Below are positions 1-9,147 of a stretch of 64,000 bases of DNA, piece after piece (the stretch's first letter is position 1; each line of letters opens with the position of its first letter). The position numbers were made by a program, and so were the translations under genes. The notes beneath the pieces are model-generated. The model saw only the letters and a list, made by a program, of their open reading frames with translations. It searched no databases and had not been told where the DNA came from. The stretch is from Phocaeicola sp. (GTDB lineage: Bacteria > Bacteroidota > Bacteroidia > Bacteroidales > Bacteroidaceae): positions 1 to 64,000 of the forward strand of contig JAHHQV010000002.1 of assembly GCA_020026175.1 (NCBI GenBank). The letters run 5' to 3'.

Positions 1-344
1 ATTCAGGTGGTAATGTTAAACGTTTAAATGAAAGCCTCTTTTTATAGTGGACTCAGTTTTCAATTGTGTAAAAAATAGAGTAATTCAGAATTAAAATATT
101 ATTCAACGGTTTGATAATCAATTTGTACATTAATAATGTGAACTCCTATTTATAATTTCTGTTTTTTTACTTATGTCATAAATCGGAGAAGAGTTCACTT
201 GGGTTGTTTGAGAGTAGTGTGTCAGGTATATAATAATGGAGTTCTGTTTAAAGTTCAGAAAAGGAAAGGTGTAAACTCAGTGGTATGCCTTATGAATGCA
301 AAAAATATATATAAAGTTGAGAAAAGCCATAGTAGAGAAGTGTT

Positions 345-612
345 ATTACATCATAGTTATTGGATACAGAATATATAATCGAAACTATCAGAAAGCATTG
401 GAGCATAGAGGGCAGATTTTACTTGCAACTTGATGTCGTATTCTATGAGGACGATTGGATGAAACGGAAAAATACCGGAAATTATTTCATTTATAAACAA
501 AACAGCAATGAGGCAACTGAAAAACGACTAGAGGAAGTTAAGCCATAAAGGTAATAAGAAGATGGCAGGGTGGAACAATGAATTTCTTGACGAACTTTTA
601 GATGCGCCATGA
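345..612 (+). pseudogene. ISAs1-family transposase, C-terminal relic
   Basis: The reading frame from about 345 to 548 encodes ETIRKHWSIE followed by LDVVFYEDD and a later N residue. This is the pattern of the C-terminal catalytic part of ISAs1/H-repeat transposases (R-HW-IE ... LDV-F-ED). A TAG at 354-356 interrupts it and a TAA ends it at 546-548. The next frame takes over (from about 541) and encodes KKMAGWNNEFLDELL before a TGA at 610-612, which matches the usual end of these transposases. So the gene has a stop, a frameshift and no N-terminal two thirds. Nothing recognisable lies between 1 and 344, and no inverted-repeat ends were found. It is a dead remnant, not an active element. Confidence 0.8.
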
Positions 613-741
613 CAAAATTAAGTAATGCGTCAGCCATATATCTGTGATAAACAAAAAACATTGCAGCTTTTTTACGGGTGTCAATAGTTGTTGTGTAGTA
701 TTTTTTAAGTATTATAAATAATCTGTTTATGAATTAATTTG

Positions 742-749
742 TAATTTTG
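742..749 (+). promoter_or_regulatory. -7 box of the ruvX operon
   Basis: TAATTTTG fits the Bacteroidota -7 consensus TAnnTTTG. The start codon of ruvX begins only 9 bases after the box, so the transcript would be nearly leaderless. I see no clear -33 element at the expected distance, so another promoter further upstream is possible. Confidence 0.45.
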
Positions 750-757
750 TAGCAATT

Positions 758-1174
758 ATGAGTAGAATTTTAGCAATAGATTATGGGAAAAAACGTACCG
801 GTATAGCCGTTACCGACCCTATGCAGATTATAGCAAACGGGCTTACTACAGTTGCTACGCACGAACTTGTGGACTTCTTGGTGAAGTATATGCAGCAAGA
901 GAAGGTGGAGCGTATTGTCATAGGCCATCCAAAGCAGATGAATTATGAAGATTCGGAAAACATGAAGAATATAATTCCTTTTATGAACAGGCTTAAAAAA
1001 CTTTTTCCGGACCTTCCTGTTGAACTTGTTGATGAGAGATTTACTTCTGTACTTGCTCATCAAGCCATGTTGGCTGGCGGACTGAAGAAGAAGGACAGGC
1101 AGAACAAGGCACTTGTAGATGAAATTAGTGCCACTATCATTTTGCAGTCTTACTTGGAATCTAGAAAATATTAA
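758..1174 (+). CDS. ruvX: RuvX/YqgF, pre-16S rRNA nuclease family
   Basis: A 138-residue protein of the YqgF/RuvX family, an RNase H-like fold that matures the 5' end of 16S rRNA and was earlier described as a putative Holliday junction resolvase. The N-terminal [13 protein letters not shown] holds the first catalytic Asp. [11 protein letters not shown] is the second conserved block, and DERFTS near residue 93 carries the third acidic site. The length is normal for the family. It is the first gene of a housekeeping run: def starts 22 bases downstream on the same strand, so co-transcription is likely. Identification is firm; the exact substrate in this phylum is inferred from the family. Confidence 0.93.
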   Translation: MSRILAIDYGKKRTGIAVTDPMQIIANGLTTVATHELVDFLVKYMQQEKVERIVIGHPKQMNYEDSENMKNIIPFMNRLKKLFPDLPVELVDERFTSVLAHQAMLAGGLKKKDRQNKALVDEISATIILQSYLESRKY

Positions 1175-1196
1175 TAACATTATAATTATAGCAACA

Positions 1197-1751
1197 ATGA
1201 TTTTACCAATTTATGTATATGGACAGCCGGTTCTTCGTAAAGAGGCTGAAGATATAACTACGGATTATCCGGACTTGAAAGAACTTATCTCGAATATGTT
1301 TGAAACAATGGACCGTGCAGATGGTGTAGGTCTTGCAGCTCCGCAAATAGGACTTCCTATACGTGTAGTAGTGGTTAACCTGGATGTCTTGTCAGACGAT
1401 ATGCCAGAATTCAAGGGTTTCCGTAAGGCATACATCAATGCGCATATTATTGAGACCGGTGAAGAAATGGTTTCAATGGAAGAAGGTTGCCTAAGCCTTC
1501 CGGGTATTCATGAAAGCGTGAAACGTCCGGACAAGATTCATGTAACTTATCTTGACGAAAACATGGAGCCTCATGACGAATGGGTAGATGGCTTTTTGGC
1601 AAGGGTTATGCAGCATGAGTTCGACCATCTTGATGGAACAATGTTCATTGACCATTTGTCGGCTTTGCGCAAACAGATGATAAGGGGAAAACTAAACAAG
1701 ATGGTAGAAGGAAAGGCCCGTTGTGCCTACAAGGTGAAAACAGTAAAATGA
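1197..1751 (+). CDS. def: Peptide deformylase
   Basis: A 184-residue peptide deformylase that removes the formyl group from the initiator methionine of new proteins. All three active-site motifs are present: [10 protein letters not shown] (motif 1), EGCLSLPG (motif 2, metal-binding Cys) and QHEFDHLDG (motif 3, HExxH-type metal ligands and the catalytic Glu). The start is placed at the ATG at 1197 because this gives [14 protein letters not shown], the normal N-terminus. A longer reading back to 1119 would run into ruvX and add no conserved sequence. The stop overlaps the next start (ATGA at 1748-1751), which suggests translational coupling with the TPR gene. Confidence 0.95.
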   Translation: MILPIYVYGQPVLRKEAEDITTDYPDLKELISNMFETMDRADGVGLAAPQIGLPIRVVVVNLDVLSDDMPEFKGFRKAYINAHIIETGEEMVSMEEGCLSLPGIHESVKRPDKIHVTYLDENMEPHDEWVDGFLARVMQHEFDHLDGTMFIDHLSALRKQMIRGKLNKMVEGKARCAYKVKTVK

Positions 1752-3748
1752 TAAAGAAACTCCTATACATATTATATATAGGCATGATATACCCGTTGTC
1801 TGCCCTGTCTCAGATAAATACAGACAGGGTGATGACAATAGGTAAAAACGCTCTCTATTTTGAGGATTATGTATTGTCGATACAATATTTTAATCAGGTG
1901 ATAAATGCAAAGCCTTATTTGGCAGAACCTTATTTTTTCAGAGGACTGGCGAAGGTCAATCTGGATGACTTTCAGGGAGCTGAATCGGATTGCACTGAGT
2001 CGATAAAGCGTAATCCTTTTGTTGCCAATACATATCAGATAAGAGGCTTTTCGAGAATCAGACAAGACCGTTTTGATGATGCCATAGCCGATTACAGGAA
2101 GGCTATAAGCATAGATCCGGAAAACGAGGGATATTGGCATAATCTTGTCTTGTGCAGAATACAGAAAAAAGATTATGAAACGGCACGTGTGGAACTGGAC
2201 TCTCTTATAAAAATTTCTCCTAAATATTCCGAAGCCTATCTTATGAGGACTGAAGTGTCTCTTAAAATGAAGGATACACTCCAGGCCATGACAGATGCTG
2301 ACAAGGCGATAGAGATAGACAGGTATAGTCCTTCTCCTTGGGTTTCTAGGGCAATGCTTTTCATGCAGAGGGGAAAGTATGCAGATGCGGAATCGGATCT
2401 TGATGAGGCTGCACGCCTTTCAATGAAAAATGCAGGTGTTTATATCAATCGTGCGTTGGCTAGATATTATCAGAATAATCTGAGAGGGGCTATGTCTGAC
2501 TATGATATTGCGATAGGTATCGATAAATACAATTTTGTAGGTCATTACAATAGAGGACTGTTACGTGCCCAAGTGGGTGATGACAATAGGGCAATAGAAG
2601 ACTTTGACTTCGTGTTGAGTGTAGAGCCTGATAATATGATGGCTGCTTTCAATCGTGGATTGCTGCGTGATAGGATAGGTGACTATAGTGGCGCAATACA
2701 AGATTATACTTCGGTGATAGACGAGTATCCTAATTTTATACCAGGATATCAGTATAGAGCTGCTGCATATAGGGAAATAGGTAGCTTGCAACAAGCCGAC
2801 GCCGATGAAGTGGTGGTTCTGAAATCTCAACTTGAAGCTAATAACTCCAAGAACAGAAATTCTTCTTCGAAAGACAAGACAAGAAAAAAATCGGATAAGA
2901 ATATGAATAATTATCGTAAGATAATGGTTGCCGACAGTGACGAGTCTGAATCGAAGTATAAGACAAATTATAGGGGTAGGGTGCAGGATAATAACGTCAA
3001 TATTCTTCCTCAACCTATGTTTGCGATGACATATTATGAACGTAAGGATGAAGTGAGACGACAGATTAACTTCTATGACGGCATTGCTAGAATAAATGAG
3101 AAAAGACTGCTTCCTCATAAGCTTTTGCTTACTAATCAGGAAGCGGCATTAAGCGAAAAACAGATTGCCGAACATTTCAATTCTATCAACAATCTGTCTG
3201 CTGTTATCGAGAAGAATCCTGACGATGCAATGAACTATTATGCAAGGGCGTTGGATTTTTATCTGGTCCAGGATTTTGACAATGCGCTAAAGGACATAGA
3301 TGAATGTATAAAAAGAAAAGCGGATTTCTATCCTGCGTATTTCACCAGAGCAGTGATACATTATAAGGAGCTTGAATATAGAAGACGCGAAGACCGTTTT
3401 GACTTAATAGTATCTGACAATAAGACAGCTCAGGTTAATTCGATTGATTATGCAAAGATACGTGATGATTTTGATAAGGTCATAGAGCTGGCTCCAGACT
3501 TTGTTTATGCGTATTATAACCGCGCCAATATACTGACTATAATGAAGGATTATCGTGGTGCCGTGAACGATTATGACAAAGTGCTAGAACTGGAACCTAA
3601 CATGGCGGATGCATATTTTAACAGAGGGTTGACTCATGTGTTTTTGGGTAATAGCAAACTTGGTATTCAGGATTTGAGTAAGGCAGGAGAATTGGGCATT
3701 TATTCGGCGTATAGTATAATAAAAAGATTTACAGTTAAAGAAAAATAA
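1748..3748 (+). CDS. TPR-repeat protein with signal peptide
   Basis: A 666-residue exported protein. An N-terminal hydrophobic signal ([20 protein letters not shown]) ends near SALSQ. Tetratricopeptide units follow from about residue 25 to 330, seen as repeats of the type AYFNRGL..-A--DYD-AI--DP. A basic, Ser/Asn/Lys-rich linker occupies about 365-390, then a second TPR block runs from about 480 to 640. TPR proteins of this kind act as periplasmic or outer-membrane scaffolds; no catalytic domain is visible and the partner is unknown. The ATG at 1748 overlaps the def stop, and a longer start at 1721 would lie inside def. It is conserved next to def and thrS in Bacteroides as far as I recall, but its specific job cannot be read from sequence. 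Confidence 0.85.
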   Translation: MIKKLLYILYIGMIYPLSALSQINTDRVMTIGKNALYFEDYVLSIQYFNQVINAKPYLAEPYFFRGLAKVNLDDFQGAESDCTESIKRNPFVANTYQIRGFSRIRQDRFDDAIADYRKAISIDPENEGYWHNLVLCRIQKKDYETARVELDSLIKISPKYSEAYLMRTEVSLKMKDTLQAMTDADKAIEIDRYSPSPWVSRAMLFMQRGKYADAESDLDEAARLSMKNAGVYINRALARYYQNNLRGAMSDYDIAIGIDKYNFVGHYNRGLLRAQVGDDNRAIEDFDFVLSVEPDNMMAAFNRGLLRDRIGDYSGAIQDYTSVIDEYPNFIPGYQYRAAAYREIGSLQQADADEVVVLKSQLEANNSKNRNSSSKDKTRKKSDKNMNNYRKIMVADSDESESKYKTNYRGRVQDNNVNILPQPMFAMTYYERKDEVRRQINFYDGIARINEKRLLPHKLLLTNQEAALSEKQIAEHFNSINNLSAVIEKNPDDAMNYYARALDFYLVQDFDNALKDIDECIKRKADFYPAYFTRAVIHYKELEYRRREDRFDLIVSDNKTAQVNSIDYAKIRDDFDKVIELAPDFVYAYYNRANILTIMKDYRGAVNDYDKVLELEPNMADAYFNRGLTHVFLGNSKLGIQDLSKAGELGIYSAYSIIKRFTVKEK

Positions 3749-3788
3749 CATTTTCCCGATAAAAGGAATGTAAATCAGAAAAGTTTAC

Positions 3789-3796
3789 TAAATTTG
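3789..3796 (+). promoter_or_regulatory. -7 box upstream of thrS
   Basis: TAAATTTG is an exact TAnnTTTG match, 42 bases before the thrS ATG. It lies in the short gap after the TPR gene. Its TTG makes a false in-frame start at 3794. No good -33 element is seen. Confidence 0.5.
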
Positions 3797-3838
3797 CGTT
3801 TAAAAGATTTTAGAAATAAGATAAACACATATAGAATT

Positions 3839-5779
3839 ATGGTTAAAATAAAATTTCCAGATGGTTCCGTTCGTGAATATAACGAAGGAGTAACAGGTCT
3901 GCAGATTGCAGAAAGTATCAGTTCTCGTCTGGCACAGGATGTGTTGGCATGTAGCGTGAATGATGAGACAATAGATTTGAGCCGTCCTATTAATGAAGAT
4001 GCAGAATTTGTCCTTTATAAATGGGATGACGAACAGGGTAAACATGCTTTCTGGCACACGAGTGCTCACTTGCTTGCTGAAGCTCTTCAGGAACTTTATC
4101 CTGGTATTCAGTTTGGTATAGGTCCTGCTATCGAAAACGGTTTCTATTATGATGTGGATCCGGGAGAAGCGGTGATTAAGGAAGGTGACCTTGCTGCTAT
4201 TGAAAAGAAAATGATGGAACTTGCTTCTAAAAAAGAAGCTCTTGTTCGTGAAAGTATCTCTAAGGAAGATGCATTGAAGATGTTTGGAGACAGAGGTGAA
4301 ACTTATAAATGTGAACTTATCTCTGAACTGGAAGACGGACATATCACTACATATACTCAGGGTGCATTTACTGACCTCTGTCGTGGCCCTCACTTGACTT
4401 CTACTGCTCCTATCAAGGCCGTTAAACTTCTGTCTGTGGCAGGTGCGTACTGGAGAGGACAGGAAGACCGCAAGCAGATGACACGTATTTATGGTATTTC
4501 CTTCCCTAAGAAGAAAATGCTTGATGAATATCTTGCTTTGCTTGAAGAAGCCAAGAAACGTGACCATCGTAAAATAGGTAAGGAGATGGACTTGTTTATG
4601 TTCTCGGAAACTGTAGGTAAGGGATTGCCTATGTGGTTGCCTAAAGGTACTGCATTGCGTATCCGCCTTCAGGACTTCTTGCGCAGAATACAGGCTAGAT
4701 ATGATTATCAGGAGGTAATGTGTCCGCCTATAGGAAATAAATTGCTTTATGTGACTTCAGGACATTATGCCAAGTATGGTAAAGATGCCTTCCAGCCAAT
4801 ACATACTCCGGAAGAAGGTGAAGAATACTTCTTGAAACCTATGAACTGTCCTCATCACTGTATGATTTACAAAAATTCTCCACGCTCTTATCGTGACCTT
4901 CCGTTACGCCTTGCCGAATTTGGTACAGTGTGTCGCTATGAGCAGAGTGGTGAACTTCATGGGTTGACTCGTGTGCGTAGTTTTACTCAAGATGACGCTC
5001 ACTTGTTCTGTCGCCCTGACCAGGTTAAGGATGAGTTCTTGCGAGTGATGGATATTATTTCTATAGTGTTTACATCTATGGGATTGCAAAACTTTGAAGC
5101 TCAGATTTCTCTTCGCGACAAGGTTAACCGTGAAAAGTATATTGGCTCTGACGAAAACTGGGAAAAAGCTGAACAGGCTATTATCGAGGCTTGCCAGGAA
5201 AAGGGATTGCCTGCACGAGTGGAATATGGAGAAGCAGCTTTCTATGGTCCTAAGCTGGACTTCATGGTCAAGGATGCATTGGGACGCCGTTGGCAGTTGG
5301 GTACAATACAGGTAGACTATAACTTGCCTGAACGTTTTGAACTTGAATATATGGGTTCTGACAATCAGAAGCATCGTCCTGTAATGATTCACCGTGCTCC
5401 TTTCGGCTCAATGGAACGCTTCATTGCAGTGCTTATAGAGCATACTGCCGGTAAATTCCCATTATGGCTTACTCCAGATCAGGTGGCTATTCTTCCTTTG
5501 TCTGAAAAATTCAATGATTATGCAGATAAAGTTCGTCTTGAACTGAAGAAATATGATATCCGTGCTTTAGTTGACGACCGTAACGAAAAAATAGGACGTA
5601 AGATTCGTGACAATGAAATGAAACGTATCCCTTACATGCTCATTGTAGGCGAAAAAGAAGCCGAAAATGGTGAAGTTGCAGTAAGAAAACAGGGCGAAGG
5701 CGATAAAGGAAGCATGAAAATTGAAGATTTTGCAAAAAATATTGCAGAAGAAGTTCATAATATGATAAATAAATGGTAA
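3839..5779 (+). CDS. thrS: Threonyl-tRNA synthetase
   Basis: A 646-residue class II synthetase that charges tRNA-Thr. An N-terminal TGS domain covers about residues 1-60. The editing domain begins with the HTSAH zinc-type motif at residues 73-77. The catalytic core shows MNCPHHC (zinc and substrate contacts), [15 protein letters not shown] (motif 2) and [10 protein letters not shown] (motif 3). The anticodon-binding domain lies at the C-terminus (VAILPLSEK onward). I chose the ATG at 3839; the open frame extends to 3794 only through a TTG that belongs to the -7 box. It is followed by infC, rpmI and rplT, a classical translation cluster that is often co-regulated. Confidence 0.97.
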   Translation: MVKIKFPDGSVREYNEGVTGLQIAESISSRLAQDVLACSVNDETIDLSRPINEDAEFVLYKWDDEQGKHAFWHTSAHLLAEALQELYPGIQFGIGPAIENGFYYDVDPGEAVIKEGDLAAIEKKMMELASKKEALVRESISKEDALKMFGDRGETYKCELISELEDGHITTYTQGAFTDLCRGPHLTSTAPIKAVKLLSVAGAYWRGQEDRKQMTRIYGISFPKKKMLDEYLALLEEAKKRDHRKIGKEMDLFMFSETVGKGLPMWLPKGTALRIRLQDFLRRIQARYDYQEVMCPPIGNKLLYVTSGHYAKYGKDAFQPIHTPEEGEEYFLKPMNCPHHCMIYKNSPRSYRDLPLRLAEFGTVCRYEQSGELHGLTRVRSFTQDDAHLFCRPDQVKDEFLRVMDIISIVFTSMGLQNFEAQISLRDKVNREKYIGSDENWEKAEQAIIEACQEKGLPARVEYGEAAFYGPKLDFMVKDALGRRWQLGTIQVDYNLPERFELEYMGSDNQKHRPVMIHRAPFGSMERFIAVLIEHTAGKFPLWLTPDQVAILPLSEKFNDYADKVRLELKKYDIRALVDDRNEKIGRKIRDNEMKRIPYMLIVGEKEAENGEVAVRKQGEGDKGSMKIEDFAKNIAEEVHNMINKW

Positions 5780-5889
5780 CTTTGCAGTCGTTTTGTAAAA
5801 GAATGGAATAAAGTTCATTTATACGACATGTAATTTTACATATTAGATTAATATATAAACTTAAAAACAAATCGGTATAAAAGTTATTA

Positions 5890-6468
5890 ATGAAGAATGA
5901 CAATTTAAAAGGGCAACACAGAATCAACGAACAGATTCGTGCCAAAGAAGTCCGCATAGTGGGCGATGATATTGAATCAGCAGTTTATCCGTTAGCTCAA
6001 GCTTTGAAGATGGCAGAAGAACATGAAGCAGACCTAGTGGAAATTTCACCAAATGCTGTGCCTCCGGTTTGTAGAATTATAGATTATTCTAAATTTCTTT
6101 ATCAATTAAAAAAACGTGCTAAAGAACAGAAAGCTAAGCAGGTAAAAGTTAATGTTAAAGAAATTCGTTTCGGACCACAGACTGATGAACATGACTACAA
6201 CTTCAAGTTGAAACATGCTATCGGTTTCTTGCAGGATGGTGATAAAGTCAAGGCTTATGTGTTCTTTAAAGGACGCTCGATACTGTTTAAAGAACAGGGA
6301 GAAGTTCTGTTGTTGCGTTTCGCCAATGACTTGGAAGAATATGCAAAGGTTGACCAAATGCCTTTGTTGGAAGGTAAGAGAATGATTATCTCACTTTCTC
6401 CAAAGAAAGTTGCTGCTCCTAAAAAAGCATCTCCAGCTAAGCCAGCAAAGACGGAGTCTGAAGATTGA
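5890..6468 (+). CDS. infC: Translation initiation factor IF-3
   Basis: A 192-residue IF-3, which binds the 30S subunit, prevents premature 50S joining and checks start-codon pairing. The N-terminal domain begins with [17 protein letters not shown]; the linker carries the basic stretch [16 protein letters not shown]. The C-terminal domain has [15 protein letters not shown] and [11 protein letters not shown], all typical. The tail is Lys/Ala/Pro rich ([12 protein letters not shown]), as in other Bacteroidota. The start is an ordinary ATG rather than the AUU used for autoregulation in enterobacteria. It lies 110 bases after thrS and before rpmI-rplT. Confidence 0.97.
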   Translation: MKNDNLKGQHRINEQIRAKEVRIVGDDIESAVYPLAQALKMAEEHEADLVEISPNAVPPVCRIIDYSKFLYQLKKRAKEQKAKQVKVNVKEIRFGPQTDEHDYNFKLKHAIGFLQDGDKVKAYVFFKGRSILFKEQGEVLLLRFANDLEEYAKVDQMPLLEGKRMIISLSPKKVAAPKKASPAKPAKTESED

Positions 6469-6480
6469 AAAAAAAACTGC

Positions 6481-6512
6481 GTGAATAACGCGCCGGTATA
6501 GTGCGTTATCAC
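6481..6512 (+). promoter_or_regulatory. Leader hairpin before rpmI
   Basis: The gap between infC and rpmI holds a stem of GTG plus ATAACGC (6485-6491) pairing with GCGTTAT (6503-6509) plus CAC, with one bulged A. No U-run follows, so it does not look like a terminator. A translational control or processing site for the rpmI-rplT part of the transcript is an inference. Confidence 0.45.
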
Positions 6513-6543
6513 CTTATTAATAATAATTAAAAATTTAAACAAG

Positions 6544-6741
6544 ATGCCAAAGGTCAAGACTAACTCCGGTGCTAAAAAAAGATTCACTCTTACCGGAACA
6601 GGTAAAATCAAAAGAAAGCACGCTTTTCACAGTCACATTTTGACTAAGAAAACTAAAAAGCAGAAAAGAAACCTTGTACACACTGGTTTAGTACATAGTG
6701 CTAACGTAGGTCAGGTTAAGGAACTTCTTTGCATGAAGTAA
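6544..6741 (+). CDS. rpmI: 50S ribosomal protein L35
   Basis: A 65-residue, very basic protein matching bL35: [20 protein letters not shown] at the start, then [20 protein letters not shown]. It is a component of the large ribosomal subunit. Length and N-terminus are normal. It sits between infC and rplT, 75 bases after infC, with a hairpin in each flanking gap. Confidence 0.97.
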   Translation: MPKVKTNSGAKKRFTLTGTGKIKRKHAFHSHILTKKTKKQKRNLVHTGLVHSANVGQVKELLCMK

Positions 6742-6791
6742 TCTTAAAGTAAAGCGTAAATTGTATCATTTAAATTATTAACCGGATGCAT

Positions 6792-6825
6792 TAGCTATAA
6801 GTTCGACATAGTAATGTCGGCGCTA
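6792..6825 (+). promoter_or_regulatory. Leader hairpin before rplT
   Basis: CGACAT (6804-6809) pairs perfectly with ATGTCG (6814-6819) around a 4-base loop. Outside it, TAGC (6792-6795) pairs with GCTA (6822-6825). The element ends 22 bases before the rplT start. In other bacteria L20 represses its own operon by binding leader RNA, so this is a candidate for such control, but the known L20 recognition shape was not confirmed. Confidence 0.45.
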
Positions 6826-6847
6826 TCATTCAAAAAGAATTAAAACT

Positions 6848-7198
6848 ATGCCAAGATCAGTAAATCATGTTGCTTCTAGAGCAAAAAGAAAGAAAATTTT
6901 AGGTCTAACCAGAGGTTACTTTGGTGCTAGAAAAAATGTTTGGACCGTTGCCAAGAATACTTGGGAAAAAGGTTTGACTTATGCTTACCGTGACCGTAAG
7001 AATAAGAAACGTAACTTCCGTGCATTATGGATTCAGCGTATCAATGCTGCAGCTCGTTTGGAAGGTATGTCTTATTCTAAGTTGATGGGAGCATTGCACA
7101 AAGCTGGTATTGAAATCAACCGTAAGGTTTTGGCTGACTTAGCTATGAACCATCCAGAAGCATTCAAAGCTGTTGTAGCTAAAGCTAAAGCTGCTTAA
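6848..7198 (+). CDS. rplT: 50S ribosomal protein L20
   Basis: A 116-residue bL20: [20 protein letters not shown], then [15 protein letters not shown] and [20 protein letters not shown], all diagnostic. L20 binds 23S rRNA early in 50S assembly and in several bacteria regulates its own operon. It is the last gene of the thrS-infC-rpmI-rplT block; a strong terminator follows at 7224-7269. Confidence 0.97.
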   Translation: MPRSVNHVASRAKRKKILGLTRGYFGARKNVWTVAKNTWEKGLTYAYRDRKNKKRNFRALWIQRINAAARLEGMSYSKLMGALHKAGIEINRKVLADLAMNHPEAFKAVVAKAKAA

Positions 7199-7223
7199 TT
7201 CTTCTGATTGTAACGGAATAAGT

Positions 7224-7269
7224 AATAAGAAAAAGCTGTCCTTGATTATAAGGACAGCTTTTTCTTATT
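7224..7269 (+). terminator. Terminator after rplT
   Basis: A 20-bp perfect inverted repeat, built on AAAAAGCTGTCC and its complement, encloses a 6-base loop. The flanking A and T runs make it work on either strand. Confidence 0.9.
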
Positions 7270-7293
7270 TATGAAAAAAAATATAGGGAAAAC

Positions 7294-7324
7294 TTTGGAG
7301 TAATGTTTTTTATTCGTATATTTG
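7294..7324 (+). promoter_or_regulatory. Promoter of the small RNA
   Basis: TTTG at 7294-7297 and TATATTTG at 7317-7324 are separated by 19 bases, a near-perfect Bacteroidota sigma-ABfr promoter. No ORF follows for more than 350 bases, so it must drive a non-coding transcript. Confidence 0.85.
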
Positions 7325-7330
7325 TAATAC

Positions 7331-7513
7331 AAAAATAAGCCGTACCAGCGAATCGGGAAACTCATCAAATTATAAGAAATACCGAGACAAGCTTCAAATT
7401 CCAATGGCGGGCCACAACCTTCGGGTAGCTATATGCCGGTGGATTACAAAGGATGAGAGCACTCAAATCATGTCTATCGGAGTTTCGTCACGTTTCTGGT
7501 GCGGCTTTCTTTT
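7331..7513 (+). ncRNA. Structured small RNA, 6S-like / Bacteroidales-1 position
   Basis: The stretch has no ORF but is highly structured. Its ends pair: AAGCCGTACCAG (7337-7348) with CTGGTGCGGCTT (7496-7507), 12 bp with one G-U. Inside, GAAACT (7357-7362) pairs with AGTTTC (7481-7486), and CCGA plus GACA (7382-7389) pair with TGTC (7471-7474) and TCGG (7477-7480). CCAATGGC (7401-7408) pairs with GCCGGTGG (7435-7442), with one mismatch. ACC-UUCG-GGT (7417-7426) forms a stable tetraloop. A U-rich tract follows the closing stem. The rod shape with a large one-sided bulge (7363-7381) resembles 6S RNA, which sequesters RNA polymerase. The Bacteroidales-1 motif is also known downstream of rplT. I cannot decide between the two without a covariance search. 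Confidence 0.8.
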
Positions 7514-7585
7514 TTATTTTTCTTTCATTTTCGTTTGTTTGTATTTCTTTCTGTATAATTGAGCAGTAATATCTTTGCTTCTATA

Positions 7586-7615
7586 TTGTTTTGTCAGAAT
7601 TTATATTTAATTTTG
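7586..7615 (+). promoter_or_regulatory. Promoter of the mksFEB (jetABC) operon
   Basis: TTG at 7586-7588 and TAATTTTG at 7608-7615, 19 bases apart, fit the Bacteroidota consensus. The mRNA would start near 7621, about 65 bases before the first gene. Confidence 0.65.
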
Positions 7616-7686
7616 TAAGTTGACAATTACTAATTACGATGAGTAGTTGGAATTTGTTCTTTCTTATAAAAATATTATACAGCTGA

Positions 7687-9147
7687 ATGACAGAAACTCA
7701 AATATTATCTGATGTAATCAATAATTCTCCTTGCGTAGAACTTCTGAAATTGCGCAACAGGGAAATTATAGTATTGTTTCTTTATAAAACCTTTTATTTG
7801 CATAGAGAGCCAGTACTATATGAATCTCTAAAATTGGAACTGACAGATTATCTATCTTCCATCAATCTTGAGAATGATGAGGAGAACGATATAAATGTGT
7901 TCGATTCTTATGATGAAAAGGCTTATAAATATATTCAGAAATGGACGGATAAAGGTTTTCTTAGGAATTATCAGGAAGAAAGCGGAGAGGTGTTTTATGA
8001 ATTGTCTTCATATTCAAGCAAGACAATAGACTGGTTGATAGGCTTGAAGAGAGATGAATTTGTGGGAACAGAATCGAAGTTTATGAATCTCTTCGGTAGG
8101 ATAAACGAACTGGTGGAGTTTACAAACGAAGACCCTGCTGAACGAATAAAGATATTAGAACAGAAAAAACAGGAAATAGAGCATCAGATACAGAGCCTGA
8201 AGGCTGGTGAGTCTGCCATGGTGTACGAAGATTACCAGGTGTTACCACGTTTTAGGGAAATAACAAGAACTGCAAAGGAACTGCTTTCAGACTTTAAGGA
8301 AGTGGAGGATAATTTTAAGTCTATAACTAAATCCATCTATCAGAAACGTACAGAAGAGGGTATATCAAAGGGTGATATTCTGGGATTTACTTTCGACTCT
8401 CTTGATAATCTGCAAAGTAGCTCGCAAGGCAAAAGTTTTTATGCTTTCTGGGACTTTTTGATGACGCCTTCTATGCAAGACAAGTGGGACAGAATGGTGG
8501 ACGATTTGTATAGTTCGATAGATTCGTCTCAGATAAAGCAGGATGATATGTTCTTACGTAATATGAAGAGCTATCTGTATAGCAGTGGTAAGAAAGTCTA
8601 TCAGGCTAATGACAAGATGGCCGAAAAACTGAGCCGTATAATATGTGAAAACAACAGTTCGCAGTCGGCTGCTTCAAAGAAAGTTATACAGGATATACAG
8701 TCGGCATTACTAAAGTTGTCGTCGATGAACATCAAGCCTGATATATCTCTTGAACTGGAGACATTGCCTGTAATATCTATGCCTTTGGAAAGAAAACTTA
8801 CTTTAGATAAGAATGATGATATAAGTTATGATAAGGTGATAGAAATTGCCAGTGCCGATATTGCAGAAGCATTGAATGTAGATAAACTTTTTGTTGAGCA
8901 TAGTGTAGACCGTGAAGTACTTAAATCCAGGATAACAAAGTCGTTGAAACGTCGTCGTCAGATAACACTCAAGGAAGTGGTGGACGAGAGTGGAGGACTT
9001 GAGAAAGGACTTTCTGAACTGTTCGGTTATATAAGTGTTTTGAGAGGTTTCAAACATAACATAAATATTGACCGAACCCAAATTATTGGTTTCAATAGTG
9101 AGTTTCATAAATCAATTGTCGTACCTGAAATTATAATCTTAAAATGA
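7687..9147 (+). CDS. MksF/JetA-like protein (DUF3375), SMC complex kleisin
   Basis: A 486-residue DUF3375 protein, the kleisin-like subunit of MksBEF condensins and of Wadjet (JetA). The diagnostic N-terminal half is present: two winged-helix-like segments, then REFVGTESK-like sequence (RDEFVGTESKFMNLFGRINE, about residues 119-138). Next comes EDPAERIKILEQKKQEIEHQ, leading into a helical region. In the complex it links the two heads of the SMC dimer and binds the small subunit encoded next. The ATG at 7687 lies 72 bases after a consensus promoter. Its stop overlaps the next start by ATGA (9144-9147). No DNA-cleaving partner gene is present nearby, so the role (plasmid defence or chromosome organisation) stays open. 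Confidence 0.85.
   Translation: MTETQILSDVINNSPCVELLKLRNREIIVLFLYKTFYLHREPVLYESLKLELTDYLSSINLENDEENDINVFDSYDEKAYKYIQKWTDKGFLRNYQEESGEVFYELSSYSSKTIDWLIGLKRDEFVGTESKFMNLFGRINELVEFTNEDPAERIKILEQKKQEIEHQIQSLKAGESAMVYEDYQVLPRFREITRTAKELLSDFKEVEDNFKSITKSIYQKRTEEGISKGDILGFTFDSLDNLQSSSQGKSFYAFWDFLMTPSMQDKWDRMVDDLYSSIDSSQIKQDDMFLRNMKSYLYSSGKKVYQANDKMAEKLSRIICENNSSQSAASKKVIQDIQSALLKLSSMNIKPDISLELETLPVISMPLERKLTLDKNDDISYDKVIEIASADIAEALNVDKLFVEHSVDREVLKSRITKSLKRRRQITLKEVVDESGGLEKGLSELFGYISVLRGFKHNINIDRTQIIGFNSEFHKSIVVPEIIILK

Noticed and set aside
360..548. A normal 62-residue protein gene
   Set aside because: Its start is a TTG, an in-frame stop lies just upstream, and the sequence is the middle of a broken transposase end that continues in another frame.
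770..1180. Minus-strand ORF opposite ruvX, and similar long antisense ORFs (for example 2561-3118, 3800-4567, 11029-11598)
   Set aside because: They mirror codon structure of well-identified genes, have no family features and no promoters.
3794..3838. N-terminal extension of threonyl-tRNA synthetase
   Set aside because: It begins at the TTG of the -7 box and adds no conserved sequence; the same reasoning removes the longer starts at 16470, 18126, 31900, 52289 and 55937.
7331..7513. tRNA or riboswitch for the SMC operon
   Set aside because: No cloverleaf or acceptor pattern; the RNA ends with its own U-tract and a separate promoter precedes the SMC operon.
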